The position numbers and the translations under genes are program-made. The notes beneath the pieces were generated by a model. That model was given only the letters and a program-made list of their open reading frames with translations. It had not been told where the DNA came from and did not search any database. Of a stretch of DNA of 64,000 bases, positions 1 to 8,978 are shown one piece after another. Source of the stretch: Streptomyces neyagawaensis (GTDB taxonomy: Bacteria; Actinomycetota; Actinomycetes; Streptomycetales; Streptomycetaceae). Within the stretch, counting starts at the first letter, position 1, and every line of letters begins with the position of its first letter. The stretch spans positions 1-64,000 of the forward strand of contig NZ_JAMGBG010000076.1 of NCBI RefSeq assembly GCF_023516595.1, in the 5' to 3' direction.

Positions 1-530
1 GCGCCGGGCGGCCTGCCTGCGCCGTTGCCGCCGCCGGGACGGGGGGCCGGGCCGCCGGCCGCGGCCGCCGCACCGGCGGAGAACCCGGCGCCATTGCTGT
101 GGCCGCCGCTCGGGCCCTTGCCCGCGGGGGCGCTCTTGCGTGGCGCGAACCAGTCGCTCGCCGGCTTGTCGTCGGCCGCCGGGGACGGCTCCGGCACGGG
201 TGCCGGGGTGTTCGTCAGCACGGGCATGGCCGTGGTGCCGGTGGTCTCCGACTCGGAGCCGGCGTCGTCCGCCGGGACCTCGCCGTCACCGACCGGCTTG
301 CGCACGACGACCGGCGGGATGGGCCGGGACCCGGGGATGTTGATCCGGACCCGGGTCGTCAGCGTGGTTTCGGTCTTGGGGCCGTCCGGCCGCTCGCCTG
401 CGGCCGACCGGGCCGCTTCGGCACCGGCCTCGGTGGCCATGGGTGTGCCGTACGGCGGTGTCCCCGACGGGTACGCGGTGCTGCCGCGCCCATTGGCCCC
501 GGAGGACGAAGTGTCAGTTTCACGACTCAA
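1..530 (-). CDS. Hypothetical Pro/Ala/Gly-rich protein, partial (C-terminus off the window)
   Basis: The minus frame is open from a TTG at 530 to the left edge, about 176 codons. It reads as one coherent protein beginning MSRETDTSSSGANGRG. A purine-rich GGGAGA lies about 8 nt upstream of the TTG, and no better start is visible. A conserved-looking block near residues 50-85 (TRVRINIPGSRPIPPVVVRK) is followed by an acidic Ser/Thr/Pro stretch, then SDWFAPRKSAPAGKG and a Gly/Ala-rich tail. There is no membrane segment or catalytic motif in the visible part. It is the last visible member of a minus-strand run with the DUF6113-like gene and mshB. The function is unknown. The domain that would identify it may lie beyond the edge. 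Confidence 0.7.
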   Translation of the reverse strand, partial: MSRETDTSSSGANGRGSTAYPSGTPPYGTPMATEAGAEAARSAAGERPDGPKTETTLTTRVRINIPGSRPIPPVVVRKPVGDGEVPADDAGSESETTGTTAMPVLTNTPAPVPEPSPAADDKPASDWFAPRKSAPAGKGPSGGHSNGAGFSAGAAAAAGGPAPRPGGGNGAGRPPG

Positions 531-690
531 GGCAGGTTCTCCCGGTTTGCTCCGCCGCCCGTCACGACCTCAACTCAGCGGGCAGCTCGGCGGCGCGCAC
601 CACCATACTGGCCACTTCCGGCGCGTATCCCACGACCGCGTGGGAAACCCACACCGGACCCGCACCCCCCGACTGCGGCGAAGTGGTACG

Positions 691-1122
691 TCACTTCCCA
701 AGTCGGGCGTCGGACCCGGCCGGTTGCCGCCCCCACCCAAGGGTGGCGCACATCACAGCCACAGCCATGCCTCCGAGCAGGAAGAGATACGAGCCGACTC
801 CCGCGGCGAAGAGGAAGTCGCCCTCCGGCCGGGTCGAGGTCAGCAGCACCACGGAGATCATCCAGCCGGCGGCCGGCGCAACGGCCCCCGCCCGGCCGCC
901 CGTCGCCCGGGCGCCGCCCAGGAAGAGCCCGGCCGCGGCGATCAGCGCCAGCAGCAATCCGAGCGGGAACCAGGCCGCTTGGGCGAGCCCGCCCGCCACC
1001 CCGAGCACGGCTCCCAGCAGCAGGAGGCCCAGGTAGGCGGCGATCCGAGGGAGCGAGGGCAGGGTCAACGGCTGGGCGAGCATGCTGCCTTGTCCGCCCG
1101 CGGGCGGCTGGGTCGGCTTCAT
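691..1122 (-). CDS. DUF6113-like small membrane protein
   Basis: A 143-residue protein beginning MKPTQPPAGGQG. It has four hydrophobic stretches (about residues 25-45, 48-68, 80-100 and 115-135), so it is an integral membrane protein. ATG at 1122 is chosen because GAGAGG lies about 10 nt upstream and the longer frame adds only an Arg-rich leader. It lies 64 bp downstream of mshB on the same strand and is probably co-transcribed with it. From memory, proteins of this shape next to mshB in Streptomyces carry the DUF6113 label. No biochemical role is known to me, and any link to mycothiol is inferred from position only. Confidence 0.75.
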   Translation of the reverse strand: MKPTQPPAGGQGSMLAQPLTLPSLPRIAAYLGLLLLGAVLGVAGGLAQAAWFPLGLLLALIAAAGLFLGGARATGGRAGAVAPAAGWMISVVLLTSTRPEGDFLFAAGVGSYLFLLGGMAVAVMCATLGWGRQPAGSDARLGK

Positions 1123-1186
1123 CGCGCGACCGCCTCTCGGCCGTCGCACGGACGTGCCACTCGTTCGTCATACACAGTCGTACGCA

Positions 1187-2119
1187 TCACAGGCCCGTTC
1201 CGTTCTGGACTTCCTCGAAAGACCTGCCGGGAATCCCCTCGAACAAGTCGTTCTCCCGGCTGCCGCCTTCGCGTCTGCCGCGCACCAACTCGTAGTACTC
1301 GGTGGTGAGGAGGGGCTGGGCCAGCTCGTTGGAGAGGACGAAGTAGGGTTCGGCGACCTCGATCTGGGTGGCGTGGGCGCGCATCGCGGCGGCCTTCGCT
1401 GCCGCGAAGCCGGTGCCGTCGATCTCGGTGGTGACGAGGTGGTCGTCCACCACGCCCGGCACCTCGGTGACGTCGGCGGCCCGCTCGAAGGGCAGCCGGC
1501 CGGGTTCGGCGAGGTCGCGGCGGAGCCGGGCGAAGCCCTCGACGATCACACCGCGCGGCACCCGGTTCCAGTAGACCTTGTCGATCTCCCAGGGGGCGCC
1601 CAGGTCGGGGCGGAAGCCGGGGTCGGCGGCGAGGTCGACGGCGCGCATGGCGACGCGGTGGGCCTGGATGTGGTCGGGGTGGCCGTAGCCGCCGTTCGGG
1701 TCGTAGGTCACGAGGACCTGGGGGCGCACCTCGCGGACGACCGCCACGAGGTGGGCGGCGGCCTCGTCGACGTCGGCGGACCAGAAGGCGCCGGGCCGCT
1801 CGTTCTGCTCGACGCCCATCATCCCGGAGTCGCGGTAGCGGCCGGGGCCACCGAGGAAGCGGTGGTCGGTGACGCCGAGTTCCTTCATGGCCTCGGCCAG
1901 CTCGCCCACCCGGTAGGGGCCCAGGGCGTCGTCGCGGTCGGGCGCGAGATGCGCGAGGTGGGGCGGGATGACCTCGCCCTCCTCACCGAGGGTGCAGGTC
2001 ACCAGCGTCACCCGTGCTCCCTCGGCCGCGTACTTGGCCATGGTCGCGCCGTTGTTGATCGACTCGTCGTCCGGGTGCGCGTGCACCAGGAGCAGTCGGC
2101 GGGCGGGCAGATCGGTCAT
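1187..2119 (-). CDS. mshB: N-acetyl-1-D-myo-inositol-2-amino-2-deoxy-glucopyranoside deacetylase (mycothiol biosynthesis)
   Basis: A 310-residue LmbE/PIG-L family protein. The N-terminal AHPDDE motif (residues 14-19) supplies zinc ligands His15 and Asp18. The GGYGHPDH motif in mid-protein supplies the third histidine. LGGPGRYRDSGMMG and the length match MshB better than the mycothiol-conjugate amidase Mca. MshB removes the acetyl group from GlcNAc-inositol, the second committed step to mycothiol, the main low-molecular-weight thiol of actinomycetes. ATG at 2119 begins MTDLPARRLLLVHAH, which places the HPDD motif at its usual position. Downstream genes on the same strand are membrane or unknown proteins. 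Confidence 0.93.
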   Translation of the reverse strand: MTDLPARRLLLVHAHPDDESINNGATMAKYAAEGARVTLVTCTLGEEGEVIPPHLAHLAPDRDDALGPYRVGELAEAMKELGVTDHRFLGGPGRYRDSGMMGVEQNERPGAFWSADVDEAAAHLVAVVREVRPQVLVTYDPNGGYGHPDHIQAHRVAMRAVDLAADPGFRPDLGAPWEIDKVYWNRVPRGVIVEGFARLRRDLAEPGRLPFERAADVTEVPGVVDDHLVTTEIDGTGFAAAKAAAMRAHATQIEVAEPYFVLSNELAQPLLTTEYYELVRGRREGGSRENDLFEGIPGRSFEEVQNGTGL

Positions 2120-2214
2120 GGGCCCACCCTACGAGGCGCCCGATCCGTGCCCGCGCGGGGCGCGGGCATTCACCAGGACGGGTGCGAGGGCGGGCCCGGG
2201 GGCGGCCTGAGGTC

Positions 2215-2409
2215 TCAGAACTTGATGCTGCCGATCATGCCCGCGATGTTGGTGGTCAGCTCGCTGATCGTCGGCGCGATGGTCGAGGAGGCGAGGTAGA
2301 ACCCGAGCAGGATGCAGATGATCGCGTGTGGTGCCTTCAGCCCTGACTTCTTGATCAGGATGAAGACGATGATCGCCAGCAGCACCACCGCCGAAATCGA
2401 GAGTGCCAC
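2215..2409 (-). CDS. Small two-helix membrane protein
   Basis: A 64-residue hydrophobic protein (MALSISAVVLLAIIVFILI...). It has one helix at residues 3-20 and a second hydrophobic stretch around residues 28-45. Its GTG start at 2409 has a strong GGAGGTGA Shine-Dalgarno about 6 nt upstream, so it is certainly translated. It lies about 95 bp upstream of mshB on the same strand and divergent from the S9 peptidase. I do not recognise a family. The good ribosome site and helix pattern argue against a chance ORF. Confidence 0.75.
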   Translation of the reverse strand: MALSISAVVLLAIIVFILIKKSGLKAPHAIICILLGFYLASSTIAPTISELTTNIAGMIGSIKF

Positions 2410-2622
2410 GGCGGCTCACCTCCAAAAAGTTCCCTGGGACCTGGGGAGTGAAGCAGTTGTCGAACGGCGACGGTGAGAACGTCGTCGGACGATGACGCGG
2501 GTGACGCAGTTGTGAATCCGTACAGCGGCCAGCAGGTTCATACCCACTCAGCGGTAGTGATCATAACTATCCAAACGCGCGCATCGATCGGCGCACGGCC
2601 GCACAAGGGGGCGCATGGCCAA

Positions 2623-2628
2623 TATGGT
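2623..2628 (+). promoter_or_regulatory. Candidate -10 element of a leaderless promoter for the S9 peptidase
   Basis: TATGGT ends 6 nt before the peptidase ATG at 2635, the spacing typical of Streptomyces leaderless mRNAs. No Shine-Dalgarno precedes the ATG. There is no clear TTGAC -35, so this rests on the -10 spacing and the missing ribosome site. Confidence 0.4.
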
Positions 2629-2634
2629 CGGCAC

Positions 2635-4752
2635 ATGACGACCGAGCCCGAGTCCTTCCCCCGTCGGCACGCCCGGACACAGCGGTTCAGCCTCGGCGCG
2701 CCGCGCGCGTTCTCCGTCGCTCCCGATGGTTCCCGTGTCGTGTTCCTGCGTTCCTCGTCCGGTACCGACCGGGCCAACAAGCTGTGGGTACTGGACCTCC
2801 CGGAGGGTGCCGAGCGGATGGCGGCCGACCCGGGGGCGCTGCTGCGCGGCTCGTCCGAGGAATTGTCCACCGAGGAACGGGCGCGCCGCGAGCGCAGCCG
2901 TGAGGGCGGCGCCGGCATCGTCGGCTATGCCACCGACGCGGCCGTGGAGTTGGCCTCTTTCGCCTTGTCAGGGCGGCTTTTCGTGGCGGAGTTGCGGGCC
3001 GGTACGGCACGGGGACTCGACGTCCCGGGACCGGTGATCGACCCGCGCCCCTCCCCCGACGGCCGGTACGTCGCGTACGTCGCCCGCGGCACGCTGCGGG
3101 TGGTGGAGGCGGAGGGCGGCGACGACCGGGCGCTCACCGAGGAGGGCACGGAGAACGTCACCCACGGTCTGGCGGAGTTCATCGCGGCCGAGGAGATGGG
3201 CCGTTCACGTGGTTTCTGGTGGTCGCCGGAGTCGGACCGGCTGCTTGTGGCGCGTGTGGACGACACGCCGGTGCGTCGCTGGTGGATCTCGGACCCCGCG
3301 CAGCCGGAAAGGGACCCGCGGCGGGTGGCGTATCCGGCGGCCGGCACCGCCAACGCGGAGGTGCGGCTCTTCGTGATCGACCTGGCGGGGACGCGCACGG
3401 AGGTCGTGTGGGACCGGGCCCGCTATCCGTATCTGGCGCATGTGCACTGGTCAGGGGCGGGGGCGCCGCTGCTCCTTGTGCAGGCGCGGGACCAGCGCAG
3501 CCAGCTGTTCCTGGCGGTGGACCCGGACACCGGGGCGACCCGGATGGTGCACGCCGACGAAGATCCACATTGGCTTGATCTTTTCCCCGGAGTGCCTTCG
3601 TGGAGTCCGTCGGGGCAGCTCGTGCGTGTCGCGGACGAGGGCGGCGCGCGGGTGCTGGCGGTGGGCGAACGCCCTCTGACGGGACCGCAGTTGCACGTCC
3701 GGGCGGTGCTGGACGTGTCCGACGACGATGTACTGGTCTCGGCGTCGGCGGGCGAGAGGGCGGCCGAGCCGGAGATCGGCCAGGTGCACGTCTACCGCGT
3801 GAACGAGCTGGGAGTGGAGCGGGTCTCCGAGGAGCCCGGCGTGCACTCCGCGGTGCGTTCCGGCGGTGTGACGGTCCTGGTGTCCGCCGTGCCCGACCGG
3901 GCGGGGTCCCAGGTGCGGGTGCTGCGGGAGGGCAAGCAGGTGGCCACCGTGGCGACTTGCGCGGAAGACCCCGGTATGTCCCCGCGCGTACAGTTCACAC
4001 AGGGGGGCGCACGCCGCGTACCGTGCGCCCTGCTTATGCCGACGGACTACGACGGCGTCACACCCCTGCCGGTCCTCATGGACCCCTACGGCGGTCCGCA
4101 CGGCCCCCGGGTGCTGGCGGCACACAACGCGCACCTCACCTCGCAGTGGTTCGCCGACCAGGGTTTCGCGGTGGTGGTCGCCGACGGGCGGGGCACGCCC
4201 GGCCGCTCCCCCGCGTGGGAGAAGGCGATCGACGGCGACTTCACGCTCTCCCTGGACGACCAGGTGGACGCGCTGCAGGACCTCGCGCGGTCGCATCCCC
4301 TCGATCTGTCACGGGTGGCGATCCGCGGCTGGTCGTTCGGCGGCTGGCTGGCCGCCCTGGCCGTACTGCGCCGACCGGACGTCTTCCACGCCGGGATCGC
4401 GGGCGCCCCGGTCACCGACTGGCGGCTGTACGACACCCACTACACGGAGCGGTATCTCGGCGACCCGGCCGCGAACCCGGAGGCGTACACGGGGAGTTCG
4501 CTGGTGACGGACGGCGGGCTCTCCTCGCCCGAGCCGCCGCACCGGCCGCTGATGATCGTGCACGGCACGGCCGACGACAACGTGGTCTTCGCCCACGCCC
4601 TGCGGCTGTCCTCCGCGCTCCTCGCGGCCGGCCGCCCGCACGAGGTGCTGCCGCTTTCCGGGGTCACGCACATGACCCCGCAGGAACAGGTGGCGGAGAA
4701 CCTGCTGTTGCTCCAGGTGGACTTCCTGAAGCGGTCGCTGGGTCTGGAGTAG
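2635..4752 (+). CDS. S9 family prolyl oligopeptidase / dipeptidyl aminopeptidase IV-like
   Basis: A 705-residue serine peptidase. Residues about 1-440 form a DPP-IV-type beta-propeller (LGAPRAFSVAPDGSRVVF, WWSPESDRLLVARVD, YPYLAHVHWS). The C-terminal alpha/beta hydrolase domain has the nucleophile Ser567 in GWSFGGW, the acid in HGTADDN (Asp647/648) and His679 in SGVTHM. There is no signal peptide, so it should be cytosolic and cut short peptides, commonly after proline. ATG at 2635 fits the family N-terminus, and the frame upstream is unlike protein. It lies beside a five-gene oligopeptide importer, so degradation of imported peptides is a reasonable inference. Confidence 0.9.
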   Translation: MTTEPESFPRRHARTQRFSLGAPRAFSVAPDGSRVVFLRSSSGTDRANKLWVLDLPEGAERMAADPGALLRGSSEELSTEERARRERSREGGAGIVGYATDAAVELASFALSGRLFVAELRAGTARGLDVPGPVIDPRPSPDGRYVAYVARGTLRVVEAEGGDDRALTEEGTENVTHGLAEFIAAEEMGRSRGFWWSPESDRLLVARVDDTPVRRWWISDPAQPERDPRRVAYPAAGTANAEVRLFVIDLAGTRTEVVWDRARYPYLAHVHWSGAGAPLLLVQARDQRSQLFLAVDPDTGATRMVHADEDPHWLDLFPGVPSWSPSGQLVRVADEGGARVLAVGERPLTGPQLHVRAVLDVSDDDVLVSASAGERAAEPEIGQVHVYRVNELGVERVSEEPGVHSAVRSGGVTVLVSAVPDRAGSQVRVLREGKQVATVATCAEDPGMSPRVQFTQGGARRVPCALLMPTDYDGVTPLPVLMDPYGGPHGPRVLAAHNAHLTSQWFADQGFAVVVADGRGTPGRSPAWEKAIDGDFTLSLDDQVDALQDLARSHPLDLSRVAIRGWSFGGWLAALAVLRRPDVFHAGIAGAPVTDWRLYDTHYTERYLGDPAANPEAYTGSSLVTDGGLSSPEPPHRPLMIVHGTADDNVVFAHALRLSSALLAAGRPHEVLPLSGVTHMTPQEQVAENLLLLQVDFLKRSLGLE

Positions 4753-4773
4753 GAACCGGGGAGCGGGCACAGC

Positions 4774-4809
4774 AACGGGCCGGGGCGACATGGCGCGCCC
4801 CGGCCCGTT
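4774..4809. terminator. Bidirectional intrinsic terminator between S9 peptidase and peptide ABC operon
   Basis: A 14-bp perfect inverted repeat (arms AACGGGCCGGGGCG and CGCCCCGGCCCGTT) with an 8-nt loop. It ends in TTT on the plus side and begins with AA (TT on the minus side). It lies between the convergent ends of the peptidase (4752) and the ABC ATPase (4917). Confidence 0.75.
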
Positions 4810-4916
4810 TACGGCACCCGCACGGCCGTACGCTGTTCAGCTTCGCGCGTCCGTATATCGGAACGACGTCAGTCAAGTTGCCTGCTTGTTAACGCGATTG
4901 GTGTGCGTTTGTACCG

Positions 4917-6014
4917 CTATACGGCTCCCCCGGCATGATCGTCCGGCGGTTCTTCCAGCGGTTCTTCCGGCGGGACGACCTGCTTCTCCTCCGCGAAGTG
5001 GCAGGCGGAGTCATGGGCGGCCGGACCGAACCCGTGCCGGAACTCCGCCGGGACCGCGAGCGACGGCACCTCCCGCTCGCACTTCTCGCGGGCCTTCCAG
5101 CAGCGGGTGCGGAAGCGGCACCCGGAGGGGATGTTCGTCGGGGAGGGCACATCGCCGAAGAGGATGATCCGTTCGCGGTGCTCCCGGGCCTCGGGGTCGG
5201 GGACGGGCACGGCGGACAGCAGCGCCTGGGTGTAGGGGTGGGTGGGGTGGTCGTAGATCTCGGCGTCGCGGCCGATCTCGACGATCCGGCCGAGGTACAT
5301 CACGCCCACCCGGTCGGAGATGTGCCGCACGATCGACAGGTCGTGCGCGATGAAGACGTAACTCAGCCCGAACTCCCCCTGGAGCCGCTCCAGCAGGTTG
5401 ATCACCTGGGCCTGGACGGACACGTCGAGCGCGGAGACCGGTTCGTCGGCCACGATGATCTCGGGGCGGAGCGCCAGCCCGCGGGCGATGCCGATGCGCT
5501 GGCGCTGGCCGCCGGAGAACTGGTGCGGATAGCGGTTGACGTACTCGGGGTTGAGGCCGACCACATCGAGGAGTTCCTGCACCCTGCGCCGCCGGTCGCC
5601 CTTGGGGGCGACCTCGGGGTGGATGTCGTACGGCTCGCCGATGATGTCGCCGACCGTCATCCGGGGGTTGAGGGAGGTGTACGGGTCCTGGAAGACCATC
5701 TGGATGTTGCGGCGCACCGCCTTCAGGGCCCTGCCCGAGAGCTTGGTGATGTCCTCGCCCTTGTACTTGATCGTCCCGGCGGTGGGCCGCTCCAGGTTGA
5801 CCAGCATCCTGGCCACGGTCGACTTGCCGCAGCCGGACTCGCCGACGATGCCGAGGGTCTCCCCCGCGCCTAGCGTGAAGTCCACCCCGTCCACGGCCTT
5901 CACCGCGCCGACCTGCTTCTTGAACAGCACACCCTGGGTCAACGGGAAGTGCTTGACCAGTCCACTGACCTCCAGGATCGGCTCAACCGTTGACGTGGCG
6001 GTCGACTCGGTCAT
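4917..6014 (-). CDS. Oligopeptide/dipeptide ABC importer, ATP-binding subunit (DppF/OppF type)
   Basis: A 365-residue ABC ATPase. Walker A is GESGCGKS, the signature is FSGGQRQR and Walker B is IIVADEP. The C-terminal oligopeptide-transporter extension has the cysteine motif GCRFRTRCWKAREKC. It energises peptide import at the cytoplasmic membrane as a heterodimer with the DppD-type neighbour. ATG at 6014 has GGAGGGA about 8 nt upstream and overlaps the end of the previous gene by 32 bp, so translation is coupled. It is the last gene of the operon (binding protein, permease, permease, ATPase, ATPase) and is followed by a strong hairpin. Confidence 0.9.
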   Translation of the reverse strand: MTESTATSTVEPILEVSGLVKHFPLTQGVLFKKQVGAVKAVDGVDFTLGAGETLGIVGESGCGKSTVARMLVNLERPTAGTIKYKGEDITKLSGRALKAVRRNIQMVFQDPYTSLNPRMTVGDIIGEPYDIHPEVAPKGDRRRRVQELLDVVGLNPEYVNRYPHQFSGGQRQRIGIARGLALRPEIIVADEPVSALDVSVQAQVINLLERLQGEFGLSYVFIAHDLSIVRHISDRVGVMYLGRIVEIGRDAEIYDHPTHPYTQALLSAVPVPDPEAREHRERIILFGDVPSPTNIPSGCRFRTRCWKAREKCEREVPSLAVPAEFRHGFGPAAHDSACHFAEEKQVVPPEEPLEEPPDDHAGGAV

Positions 6015-6990
6015 CAAGGCACTCCCTCCAGAAGTGGCAGGCGCTCACCCGGGTGCCGTCCGAGGGGGTCACCTCGTACAGCGGGGGCACGTCGGTGCGG
6101 CACACGTCGCGGGCCATGGGGCAGCGCGGGTGGAAGGCGCAGCCGGGTGGGATCTTCGTGAGGTTGGGCGGGAGGCCCTTGATGGCGTAGAGCTCCTGGC
6201 CCTTCTGGTCCAGGCGCGGGATGGAGTCGAGCAGGCCGCGGGTGTACGGGTGGGCGGGGGCCTTGTAGATGTCGTGGACGGGGGCGGACTCCACGATGCG
6301 GCCGGCGTACATGACGGCGATGCGGTCGGCGACGTCCGCGACGACGCCGAGGTCGTGGGTGATGAGGATGAGGCCCATGTCCAGTTCGCGGCGCAGCTCC
6401 GCGAGGAGGTCCATGACCTGGGCCTGGACGGTGACGTCGAGGGCCGTCGTCGGTTCGTCGGCGATGATCAGGGAGGGCTCCAGGGCCAGCGCCATCGCGA
6501 TCATGATGCGCTGGCGCATACCGCCGGAGAACTGGTGGGGGTAGTCCCGTACGCGTTCCTTCGCGGCCGGGATGCGGACCCGGTCCATCAGCTCGACGGC
6601 CTTGGCGCGGGCGTCCTTCTTCGACATGCCCCGGTGCACGACGAACATCTCGCCGAGCTGGTCGCCCACGGTGAGGACGGGGTTCAGGGCCGAGAGCGCG
6701 TCCTGGAAGATCATCGCCATCTCGGCGCCGCGTACCTTCCGGCGTTCGTCCTCCTTGAGCTTCAGCAGGTCCCGGCCCTTGAAGAGGATCTCGCCGCCGG
6801 TGATCCGCCCCGGCGGCATGTCGAGGATCCCCATGATCGCCTGCGCGGTGACCGACTTCCCCGACCCGGACTCCCCGAGCACCGCGAGCGTCTGTCCGGC
6901 GTCGACCGCGTACTCGACCCCGTTGACCGCCTTGGCGATCCCGTCCCGCGTCCTGAACTCCACCCGGAGATCACGCACTTCGAGCAGCAT
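5983..6990 (-). CDS. Oligopeptide/dipeptide ABC importer, ATP-binding subunit (DppD/OppD type)
   Basis: A 335-residue ABC ATPase. Walker A is GESGSGKS, the signature is FSGGMRQR and Walker B is LIIADEP. The C-terminal oligopeptide domain has GCAFHPRCPMARDVC. Residues in the order GESGSGKS/FSGGMRQR are typical of the D subunit, and GESGCGKS/FSGGQRQR of the F subunit. ATG at 6990 follows the upstream permease stop by 9 bp, with GAGGTGA overlapping that stop. It should pair with the following ATPase under the two permeases of this operon. Confidence 0.9.
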   Translation of the reverse strand: MLLEVRDLRVEFRTRDGIAKAVNGVEYAVDAGQTLAVLGESGSGKSVTAQAIMGILDMPPGRITGGEILFKGRDLLKLKEDERRKVRGAEMAMIFQDALSALNPVLTVGDQLGEMFVVHRGMSKKDARAKAVELMDRVRIPAAKERVRDYPHQFSGGMRQRIMIAMALALEPSLIIADEPTTALDVTVQAQVMDLLAELRRELDMGLILITHDLGVVADVADRIAVMYAGRIVESAPVHDIYKAPAHPYTRGLLDSIPRLDQKGQELYAIKGLPPNLTKIPPGCAFHPRCPMARDVCRTDVPPLYEVTPSDGTRVSACHFWRECLDDRVDRHVNG

Positions 6991-6999
6991 GACGACGGC

Positions 7000-8013
7000 T
7001 CACCTCAGCTTCGGGTCGAGGGCGTCGCGGACCGCGTCGCCGAGCATGATGAACGCCAGGACGGTGATCGCGAGGGCGCCGGAGGGCCACAGCAGGGCGT
7101 GCGGGGCGTTGCGGATGTACGGCGAGGCGGCGGAGATGTCGATGCCCCAGGAGACGCTGGGCGGCTTCAGACCGACCCCGAGGTAGGACAGGGTGGCCTC
7201 CAGGGCGATGTAGGTGCCCAGCGCGATGGTGGCGACGACGATGACCGGGGCCACGGCGTTCGGGGTGATGTGCCGCAGCAGCATGCGGGAGTTGGAGGCG
7301 CCGAGCGCGCGGGCGGCCTGGACGTAGTCGTTCTGCTTGGCGGTGATGACGGAGCCGCGGGCGATGCGGGAGATCTGCGGCCAGCCCAGCAGCACCATGA
7401 ACCCGATCACCGGCCAGACGCTGTTGCTGGTGACCACCGACAGCAGCACCAGACCGCCGAGCACCACCGGGATGGCGAAGAAGACGTCGGTGATCCGGGA
7501 CAGGAACGAGTCGGAGATCCCGCCGAAGAAGCCGGCGAGCCCGCCGAGCACCGACCCGAGGATCGCGACGCCGAGCGTGGCGCAGACGCCGACGGAGATC
7601 GAGATCCGTGCCCCGTACACGGTCCGCGTGTACACGTCGCAGCCCTGGCCGTCGAAGCCGAAGGGATGGCCCGGCTGCGAGCCCTCCTGGGCCTTGGAGA
7701 GGTCGCACTTGAGGGGGTTGCCGGAGGCGATCAGCGACGGCCACAGGGAGATGACGACGAGGAAGAGGATCACGAGCGCCGAGATGATGAAGACGGGGTT
7801 GCGGCGCAGGTCGCGCCAGGCGTCGGACCAGAGGCTGCGGGCCTTGTCCGCCGGGCCGCCGGCGTCGGCGTTGCCGAGGCCCTTCTCCAGGGTCTCGCCC
7901 TCGGTGGTGGCCAGATCCATGGTGCCGTCCTGCCCCGTCGCGGCGATCGCCCCGCCCTCGGGGGCGCGCTGGCCGCCCGACACGTGCGGCTCCTCGGGCA
8001 GCGGCTCAGGCAT
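7000..8013 (-). CDS. Oligopeptide/dipeptide ABC importer permease (DppC type)
   Basis: A 337-residue inner-membrane permease. It has a roughly 70-residue hydrophilic N-terminus, a first helix at about residues 75-95, an extracytoplasmic loop and then a BPD_transp_1 core of about five helices. The EAA loop that docks on the ATPase is recognisable (ARALGASNSRMLLRHITPN). The protein ends in the usual GDAVRDALDPKLR. Its ATG overlaps the stop of the DppB-type gene by 8 bp, so the permeases are translationally coupled. The long cytoplasmic N-terminal leader is unusual but occurs in actinomycete DppC proteins. Confidence 0.88.
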   Translation of the reverse strand: MPEPLPEEPHVSGGQRAPEGGAIAATGQDGTMDLATTEGETLEKGLGNADAGGPADKARSLWSDAWRDLRRNPVFIISALVILFLVVISLWPSLIASGNPLKCDLSKAQEGSQPGHPFGFDGQGCDVYTRTVYGARISISVGVCATLGVAILGSVLGGLAGFFGGISDSFLSRITDVFFAIPVVLGGLVLLSVVTSNSVWPVIGFMVLLGWPQISRIARGSVITAKQNDYVQAARALGASNSRMLLRHITPNAVAPVIVVATIALGTYIALEATLSYLGVGLKPPSVSWGIDISAASPYIRNAPHALLWPSGALAITVLAFIMLGDAVRDALDPKLR

Positions 8014-8929
8014 AGCGGATCCTCGGGTCGAGTACGGCGTAGAGGAGGTCGACGAGCAGGTTGGCGAGGAGGAACACGAGGACGAGGACGGTCACGAAGC
8101 CGACGACGGTCTGGGTGTTCTGGCGGAGGATGCCCTGGTAGAGCTGGTAGCCGACGCCGTGGATGTTGAAGATCCGCTCGGTGACGATGGCCCCGCCCAT
8201 CAGGGCCCCGATGTCGGTGCCGATGAAGGTGACCACCGGGATCAGGGAGTTCCGCAGCAGGTGCTTGCGGATGACCCGGTGCCGGGGCAGGCCCTTGGCG
8301 ACGGCGGTGCGGACGTAGTCGCCGCGGGCGTTCTCCGCGATCGAGGTACGGGTCAGCCGGGTGACGTACGCGAGGGAGACGGAGGCGAGGACGAGTCCGG
8401 GGACGATCAGCTCGTCGAAGGGGGCGTCGGAGGAGACCGACGGGCTGATCCAGCCCCACTCCACGCCGAGCAGCAGCTGGAGCAGCAGACCGGTGACGAA
8501 GGTGGGGACCGAGATGACGACCAGGGTGGTCAACAGGACGCCGGTGTCGACGGGCCGGCCGCGGCGGAGCCCGGTGACGACGCCGAGCGTGATGCCGATG
8601 ACGATCTCGAAGAGGATCGCGACGATCGTCAGCCGGATGGTGACCGGGAAGGCGGAGGCCATCAGCTCGGTGACCTCCTGCCCGTTGAAGGCGGTGCCGA
8701 AGTCGCCGGTGAAGACGTTGCCCATGTAGGTCAGGTATTGCTGCCACACGGGCTTGTCGAGGCCGAACTCCCTGCGGAGCTGGGCGGCGGTCGCCGGGTC
8801 GCACTCCCGGTCGCCGCACAGGCCCGCGATGGGGTCGCCCATGACGTTCACCATCAGGAAGATCAGGAGGGTGGCGCCCACGAAGACCGGGATCATCTGC
8901 AGCAGGCGCCGGATCACATACCGTCCCAT
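8006..8929 (-). CDS. Oligopeptide/dipeptide ABC importer permease (DppB type)
   Basis: A 307-residue permease beginning MGRYVIRRLLQMIPVFVGAT, the standard DppB/OppB N-terminal helix. It has about six transmembrane segments, an EAA loop (AVAKGLPRHRVIRKHLLRN) and the DppB C-terminus (LLYAVLDPRIRYA). The ATG at 8929 has a GGAG about 6 nt upstream. It forms the transmembrane channel with the DppC-type subunit downstream. It lies 49 bp after the binding-protein gene. Confidence 0.88.
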   Translation of the reverse strand: MGRYVIRRLLQMIPVFVGATLLIFLMVNVMGDPIAGLCGDRECDPATAAQLRREFGLDKPVWQQYLTYMGNVFTGDFGTAFNGQEVTELMASAFPVTIRLTIVAILFEIVIGITLGVVTGLRRGRPVDTGVLLTTLVVISVPTFVTGLLLQLLLGVEWGWISPSVSSDAPFDELIVPGLVLASVSLAYVTRLTRTSIAENARGDYVRTAVAKGLPRHRVIRKHLLRNSLIPVVTFIGTDIGALMGGAIVTERIFNIHGVGYQLYQGILRQNTQTVVGFVTVLVLVFLLANLLVDLLYAVLDPRIRYA

Positions 8930-8978
8930 GCGGGCTCCGGAGGTAGTGGGTGGGCGCCGGGGCGCCCGCCCGGACGGC

